A stretch of DNA of 64,000 bases from Panax quinquefolius (Eukaryota; Streptophyta; Magnoliopsida; Apiales; Araliaceae). Within the stretch, counting starts at the first letter, position 1; every line of letters begins with the position of its first letter. The translations under genes were made by a program, and so were the position numbers. Below, piece by piece: positions 57,088-64,000 of this stretch. Where the stretch lies: assembly GCA_020205615.1 (NCBI GenBank), contig JAINUW010000692.1, forward strand, positions 372,001 through 436,000, in the 5' to 3' direction. The notes below the pieces were generated by a model, which worked only from the letters and a program-made list of their open reading frames with translations, searched no databases and was not told where the DNA came from.

Positions 57088-57989
57088 ACCGTGAACCAAA
57101 AACTGAAACAGAACAGATGCAGAACCATATTTGCAAACCATTTAAGAAGGGTTCATGGAATGCTAAGTGCCAGACGAAGTCTACCAAAAGCTCAAACACT
57201 TAGGAAACCCAACTGGTGATGGTGCACAACTGACATCAGATGAAGATGAACAGAAAAGAGTGAAGATCAGCTGCACCAGAGAAGATGTGGTCTCGAATCA
57301 GAATGCAAAGAGAACCACGCCAAGCTGCTAAGTACAGAAGATGTTCAAGCTTAAAGACATCTTAGCAGCAAGGCACCAACAACAACAATAGCTACAACAA
57401 TAAGAAGCCAAGGCCTGAGGGGTCCTGGTCTGGAGGGACTAAATGAAGTTCCAAGCCTGCTGAGATTGAAGAGTTCCAAGGGAACTAGAGGAGTTCCAAG
57501 CCTGCTAGGCTTGAAGAGTTCTTAGTGAATTGAAGTTCCAAGGCTGCTGGCCTTGAAGGAATCTTAGTGATTCAGAGTGCTTCCCTTCCTTAGTGAAAAT
57601 CCTATGAGTTAAAGCAGAAGAGTGGATTAGGAGCTTGAGTCTCTGAACCACTTAAAATCCCTTGTGTCATTTATTTACTGTCATTTACATTATGTACTTA
57701 ACTACTACAACTACTACGTATGTATTAACTGCTTACCACTTAACTAATTCTAAGAACAATGTATGTATGATTGAATATATCAATGAAGGGGATCTTTTAC
57801 TTATTTCGCTGTGTTTGAAAAGATTCTTATGTTTGTCATATGCTAATTCATTAGCAATACAAAAAGTATTTGAAACAAAAAAGGATTTATTCAACCCCCC
57901 CTTTTAGATCTATTGTGTGCCTACTAGGAACTAACAGAGTGCATTTTGATGCTTTCAAATTTGAGTTCGCATCCCCCTATTTGATTCAC

Positions 57990-59770
57990 CAAATATAAAT
58001 ATTAAATGATGTATAAAATATGTCACACACATTTTAAGTTCTTAATACATTTCATATGCCACACCATTTCATAATTTGATTAGGATTTCAACTAATTTGA
58101 AACACCACTTTATACCCCTGTTCTCACCGCTAGTCTCAGCTATATTCTCATTTCCTGAAAGGGATGGTGAAACAAAAGGGTGAGCACAAATAGCACAGTA
58201 AAGAATATCATGACTTAAAGATAATTATATTATCAATAGCCTTCATCAATAATAAATTAGAGATTTAGAACATATGGTAGATGATAAAAGTTTTCAACCA
58301 TAATAGCAGCGACACCAACAATTCATTAGAAGAGTCAAGTAGAACATAATGTCTACTGTCTCTTCTAAATCAAAAGTCCATCATCAATATTTTATTCCTG
58401 TAACACTAATCAACAATTCTTCGTTGTACCCAAGACAAATAGAACTTTCACCACCTATTTTTACCCGAAGCACAAAGCTCATGGTTATACCAATTTACAG
58501 TTTATGTTTATAATTATGCCATTAAATTCATCTATGCACTGCGGCCAAAGACATACAACTGTAAAACCAATAATCAACAATCCATCTTTGCACTATGGGC
58601 CAAAGATATACAATTGTAAAATGAATAATCAACAGTTTCTCCTTGCCACAAAAGCTTAATAAAATTTTCACTTAATGTCCTTACTCCAAAGGCTAAAGAT
58701 ATTCAAATGTAATAACAATGATCATACCAATCAATTGTCTATCTTTGCACTATGGGCCAAAGATATTCAATTATAAAACCAATGGTCAAGATCATGCTAA
58801 TCAATTGTCTGTCAGTGCATTACGGCCAAAGACATTCAACTGTTAAATAATGGTCATGATCCTACCAATCACATCATCAAATTATCCATGCACTACTGGC
58901 TAAGGATATTCATTAGTATCACCAGTGGTCATGATCATGTCATACACCTGTCCATCTATGCACTATGGGCCAAAGAGGACTTTCACCACAATATAAGCAC
59001 GAGGATGATAACAATGATATATATAATGAATGAACATAAATAATCAGAATGATAAGATAAAATAGATCTTAGTGATTTTCAATTTAATTATCCAGAGTCC
59101 AAATTGCCAACATGATATTAGATGAAACACAAACTAAAGGATATTCTAATCATTTCAGGACTTCTCATCATTTAATGATAAGCTGAAGAAATGAATAATA
59201 ATATCTTACTATAATATGGAGTATGAAAGAAAATGATATCCATTTACCATAAAAATGATAACCCCTTACCATAATAATGATATCCCTTACCATAATAATG
59301 ACATCCTACCTTAGCATGTGATTTGATTCTGCTTTCTATGAAATTGATCAACTTAAACAATGCTTTCATTCTTTATCTACACTTGGAGTAACATTACACT
59401 CAATAGAAATACTCACAATATTATACTCAAAATATTATAGTAAAAGAATTCTATATTTTTAGTGTACTGATTGTGTGTGTTTAGTTACTTAACTGAGCAA
59501 CCTATTTATACTAAAAATTTAGTAAACAACTAGCACACCCACTTTGAAAAAATAACCAAATGAGGTATATAATAATGGTAGTGGAATTTATGGTCCCACA
59601 AAGAAAATTAAACCAACTTGTACATGTTTTAAAAATAATTGAGTTGTGGTCCAGACTACTTTAGAAAAAGTAGAGTGTCAGCAAGTCATTCCAGACTTAC
59701 TTTTGTAAAATAAAAATAATTAAACAAACATGTGCACATCATGAAAGTAGTATGCATACATGCCAATCAT
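57990..59770 (-). mobile_element. Diverged family A-type LTR
   Basis: Shares the order of family A LTRs on the minus strand: AAAAGGGTGAGC...AGTAAAGAATAT, the hairpin minisatellite expanded to about eight units (58440-58985), a GATATCCCTTACCATAATAATG repeat, and a TATA-like GTATAAATAGG near 59508. The ends are too worn to fix. Confidence 0.55.
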
Positions 59771-59859
59771 GTATGATGATAAAACATATACTTTGTAATC
59801 AATTTTATTTATTTATTAATAAAAGAATTATTTATTAAAGGCATTTATTATCTACATAG

Positions 59860-61478
59860 TGTTGTTTTAATAATATGTGATAAACTCATAGTTTTAAGCA
59901 ATGCTTTTAGAATCATGATGAGATTATGCTAATGAGATCTAAATTCTTAGATAGCTTAAAACTAAAATGTTCCCAATCAATGGATTACTAAAAAGGGGAT
60001 TAGTGAATCCGGATAGATTGGTATGTACGTTGCTTGCTCATTGGACGAGGATGATTGTTTTCATGATCATTTGTGTGGAGACACTAAAGCAAGTATGTAG
60101 GTCCTTATTAGAGAATAAGTTCACTGAACGTGACTCGCTAAGGAATACCTAATGGAGTTTTACTTGCCTGTCAATAGCAATTCCTGTAGTGATAGTAGTA
60201 CAAATAATCCTTAGGCTTGAGATCATCATAGTATCTTATATATAATGAATTACACTTTGACTTATTCCTTAAGACTCTTAGAGTATATCAAAGGGTATGC
60301 TTGGAATGATCAATAAATTAGAAAGTAGTTTCTAATTTGCATTCATTAGGAGTTGTGCATTTAGGAATCGAAATACATAATTAAATAAAATAAGACTTGG
60401 CAGTAATTCCATGTCTTATATTTAATTGGGACATTGTATGGTGGAAAGATTGAATTGTACGGTAACTATTAACTCAAAAGTTCTTTTATGATTAATATTA
60501 AAATCTATATTATTTGGAAAGTCGTTGATTGCTAGGGAGGCTTATCCCTATCGTAGAATAAATATTATTTATTTAAATAAATTATTCGTTTAATTTATTT
60601 ATTTAAATAAGATTAGAATTGTTCTAATTGATTTATTCACTGTAGGTTTAATATGGAGAACCTAAAGGGTCACACCATAAAAGGAAGAATAATTATTTAA
60701 GAAATTAATGGCATAATTGTAAAAATATGTTAAGTATATTTAATTTAATCTATGGTGTTAGAATAAATTAAATAGCTTAATATTTATTATTTAATATTTT
60801 AGAAATATTAAATATAAATTAATAAGAGAAATCTTATTAATATTATTATAATTATTATTATTTTAATTTCTAAAAGAGTCTAGGAATTAATTTAATATAA
60901 GTACTATCATTTATTCCTAATAGGATAAGGAGAAAAAATTAGTTAAAGGAGTTTAATTAATTATCCCTAATAGGATTAAGGAGTCCATTTAATTAAAAGA
61001 GTTTAATTAAATAAATATTACCTTATTTTAATAGGGTTACCTGATATCTTTATAAGAGGAGTCTTATATCAGATATCATAATATATACGTAATTACAATA
61101 GTTGGAGAGTACGCCCCCTTTTTCTATAAAGATAGGAAAAACTAGGGTTTGAGCCAATACACCCTTCTTCTTGAAAATTCTTCTTCCTTGGTGGATCACC
61201 TCTAGAGGCCATACACTTGGGTGGCTAATATTGATCAAAGGAAGAAATCTACCTGAAGATTCAAGGAGATCACGGAGAAGTAGGAGGTGAACTCGTACCT
61301 GAGGAAGCTCGTATCTACAAGGGTATGATTCCATAACTTTTTGTTCTTCGTTTAATTAATAATATGCATAAAGGATGATCCGGGTAATTGGTTTGTGAAA
61401 AAATTTAAAATCTGATTTTACTTTGCTCCCGCTAATTTTGCAATTTGATTGCTACTTTGATTTTCACAAAACTTTACA
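59860..61478 (+). mobile_element. Copia-type LTR with primer site
   Basis: Starts TGTTGTTTTAATAATATG and ends AAACTTTACA directly before GTGGCATTAGAGCC, a variant of the tRNA-Met primer site (TGGCATTAGAGCC at 61480-61492). The short open frames inside have no domain. The element body is missing: after about 400 bp another LTR begins. The left end is my best guess. Confidence 0.55.
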
Positions 61479-61492
61479 GTGGCATTAGAGCC

Positions 61493-61883
61493 AAACTTTA
61501 TACACATTATTAGTTGTTTTTATTCCATATATGTGTGGATATGTATTTGGAATAATTTATTGGGCATATTTTATTGTATAAAATTATTATTTTATAATTC
61601 AAAATAAAAAAATGAAAAAAATATCAGTCTTGTGACTCATTTAGTCTAGAACCCGCATATTCAGCAGTAAGTCTAGTTTTAATATGATTACTTCAGTGTT
61701 CCGTTTATTGGTCTCATCCTTAATCGGAATATATATAATATATTTATATATATAGTTTATATAACTAATCATGACATCCTGTATATCCTGATTCATGGCA
61801 TGTTACTTTATATAAATATTACTTAACAAAGTGATTACGACCCCAATGTGATTGGATTTAAAATGTTTGAATGAATGAGTATA
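61493..61883 (+). other. Leader remnant, no gene recognised
   Basis: AT-rich sequence after the primer site; it ends at the next family A LTR. Confidence 0.4.
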
Positions 61884-64000
61884 CATCACTCTCATTCAAA
61901 ATAGGTATACATCAAATACGAGTTGTCAATACATGGTATGTAAAACAACTACAACTTTATTATTACAACAAGAAACTGTGAGTTTGAATACAAATATTAT
62001 CTTCTAGATAATATCTATACTCAAATAAATCCTCATCACATTTATTGATACATTATTTTACAAAATGGTGAGGACTACTAAACAATCCTTTCTAAAACCT
62101 TCATTCCATACCCGACTGCACTCGCTTATATTCTCGCCTCCCGAGAAAAATGGGAAAAAAAAGAAAAGGGTGAGCTCAACTAGCTCAAAGAAGAATATTA
62201 TGACTAAGATAATATACAACAAATTATCGTTAGTCTTCAACAGGAAAAATATAATAGAATACAATAGACAACAAATTTTAAATCAATATTCGCAATGAAA
62301 TAATAATTCATTAGAAGAGTTAAGTAGAGAATGCAAACTACTATCTTCTATGTATGAATTTAAAAGTTCATCGCTCATCTTTTATATCCCTCGTAACATC
62401 AATCAATATACATCCGAATCAAATATTCATCTTTGCACTACAGCCAAAGATATTCATCATTGGTCATGTTCATTTAAACACTGCTCATCTTTGCACTACG
62501 GCCAAAGATATTCTTCAGAAATCATTCATCTTTGCACTATGTGCCAAAGATATTCTTAAGAAATCATTCATTTTGCACTACGTGCCAAAGATATTCCATA
62601 ATATCATCATTTAAGACCGAGGATGATGAAAATATTTTTTTAAAGAAACGAATCCAAAGGAAACAAAATGACAAGGATTAAGGATTAAGGATTCGTACTT
62701 GGTTTTATCCACGCCCAAAAATACCAAAAAAATAATCATAGTGGTGTAAAATTCAAGAATGATCAAAACATGGATACAATCGAAAGTTAGTATCCGTAAT
62801 ATATGTTTTGGACGAAAAAGAAGAAATTTTATTTTTCTATGAATAAGTACCAGATACGTGAATAGTGCCAGATACGTGAATAGGTCGAGATACGTGAATA
62901 GTATCTCCGACACCAAAAGATAGAAATTCCACAAAAACATCTTCACGCTTCATGCTTAATAGTACTCGTGAATAAGAATCGTGAATAAGAATCTTAATAA
63001 TAACTCGTGAATAGAATCATGAATAAGAATCATGAATAGTAACCCGACATGAAAAAGTTCCAAATTTGATAAAAACTTCAGATCAATATTTCAAAGATAA
63101 TGATATTGAAGAAATAATATCATTATTAGAAAAAAATAATATCCCTTACCTCGAAAAGATCAAGATTTACGGCTAGAATACCTGGTATAAAGCTATGACT
63201 TGGACTTGCAATCAGTATAGCAATACTCAAAGTATACTCAAAATACTCACAAGAATACGCCGATAATAGAGAGAGAAAACTTCAGCTTTCTCGTGTGATT
63301 TTCAATTCTAACCCAAGACCCTATTTATAGAAAACGCTAGAACACCAAAGGTAAAATTTAATAAAATATATTATTATTAATAAATTTCCTACGCCTCTTT
63401 GGAAATCAGATCCCAACATTTCCCACATGCCAACCTTCTAGAAAGAAATGATAAAAAACGTTTTTCATAAATTAAATAATTAAAACTTACAAAAATCAAT
63501 TATTTTGAGCTTTAACTTCAATAATTCATAATAAATAGCCCTTTCATCAGAAAATTGAATCTCGCGAGTTTTTATAGGAAATTCAATTTCTACAACTTTG
63601 CGTAAGAAAGTTTTTCCAAATTCCAAATAGAAATTGATCAAATCCACAAACCAAGCGATTTTTTTGTGCTATAATCAAATTTCAACCAATAAATGGGGTC
63701 CACCGACATGTTTAATATGTTTTAAACATTTATTGCAACAAAAATACTCTTCCTCCTCAGATACTCATATATCCCACATTCATTTGTAAAATATCACCAT
63801 TAATATATTATTAAAATAATATATTTAAATGAATTATTTTATCGTAAAAAGATAAAATTTTAATTTTCAACAATTGTCACTTTTAAAATTTTCTCCATCT
63901 ATATCCACATAAAATCAATATTTTCTCATCATATGAATCAATAATTAATTATTCACAAATAATATTACGTAATCACAATATCGACAACCGTGCAGCTTCC
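61884..64000 (-). mobile_element. Family A LTR, cut by the window end
   Basis: Begins near CAAAATAGGTATACATCA and follows the same order as 47224-49804: ACAACTTTATTA, AAAAGGGTGAGCTCAACTAG, hairpin minisatellite (62430-62600), an expanded GTGAATA block (62840-63050), TATA region CCTATTTATAG near 63320, then ATGGGGTCCAC. The GAATATTC array would lie beyond the window. Confidence 0.85.

Larger units (their letters stand above)
45134..57936 (+). mobile_element. Sirevirus-like copia 3' LTR, split by a family A element
   Basis: The left part 45134-47223 starts TGTTAGGAATAAGCATG after a polypurine tract. The right part 57088-57936 ends CTAGGAACTAACA. Together they are about 2.9 kb. A TATA box GTATAAATA lies at 46904-46912, and the right part matches the LTR tail at 26417-26758. 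The left part carries ten ATCGTAG motifs. No coding capacity. The interruption is the minus-strand family A element at 47224-57087. Confidence 0.72.

Noticed and set aside
59967..60152. Small plus-strand gene candidate
   Set aside because: Lies inside a copia-type LTR and has no domain.

Overview
The window is a repeat-dominated, AT-rich stretch of a flowering-plant nuclear genome, most likely a eudicot. It holds one recognisable host gene. Evidence for a plant source: GT-AG introns, a plant-type RNA lariat debranching enzyme, Ty3/gypsy chromovirus and Ty1/copia elements with tRNA-Met primer sites, and Stowaway, Harbinger and hAT-like MITEs. All calls come from reading the sequence; no alignment, domain search or expression data were available.

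Host gene (4890-18818, minus strand): DBR1, the 2'-5' phosphodiesterase that opens excised intron lariats. I could place nine exons with clean splice sites and phases. They sum to 1296 nt, an uninterrupted frame of 431 residues that keeps every metal-binding residue expected of the family. The gene covers 14 kb because intron 4 is about 8.4 kb and intron 8 about 2.1 kb. Intron 4 holds a decayed Ty3 element with a 5-bp target duplication, a Stowaway MITE, a hAT-like MITE, long microsatellites, and a 229-bp tandem duplication that copied the exon 5 acceptor site.

Left edge (1-4889): a minus-strand LTR with its leader and an unusual half-tRNA-like primer site (1-815), then about 3.7 kb in which I recognise no gene. 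Right of DBR1 (19118-24541): a Harbinger-type MITE flanked by TTA, split by a fold-back MITE and by a 3972-bp solo LTR with a perfect AAATT target duplication.

24920-57936 is a nest of LTR retrotransposons. I call the main Tekay-like Ty3 chromovirus 'family A' (LTR starts TGTAAGACCC on its own strand). It appears as a short solo LTR (24920-26416), a plus-strand 5' LTR split into three pieces between 26969 and 43779, a minus-strand full-length but broken copy (47224-57087), a diverged LTR (about 57990-59770) and a copy cut by the window end (61884-64000). 'Family B' (27175-37000) is a non-autonomous element with 3.57-kb LTRs and only gag-type coding sequence, inserted in a family A LTR. A related minus-strand LTR lies at 38413-41576. 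Remains of a Sirevirus-like copia element surround these (LTR tail and gag start at 26417-26968; polypurine tracts and LTR at 44621-47223 and 57088-57936). A further copia-type LTR with primer site is at 59860-61492.

The points most worth checking are: a 19-bp-spaced array of GAATATTC (heat-shock-element-like) motifs near the start of family A LTRs; hairpin minisatellites inside the same LTRs; ten ATCGTAG motifs in about 1.1 kb of the Sirevirus-like LTR; sharply bounded islands of divergence between otherwise near-identical LTR pairs; and the duplicated splice acceptor in DBR1.
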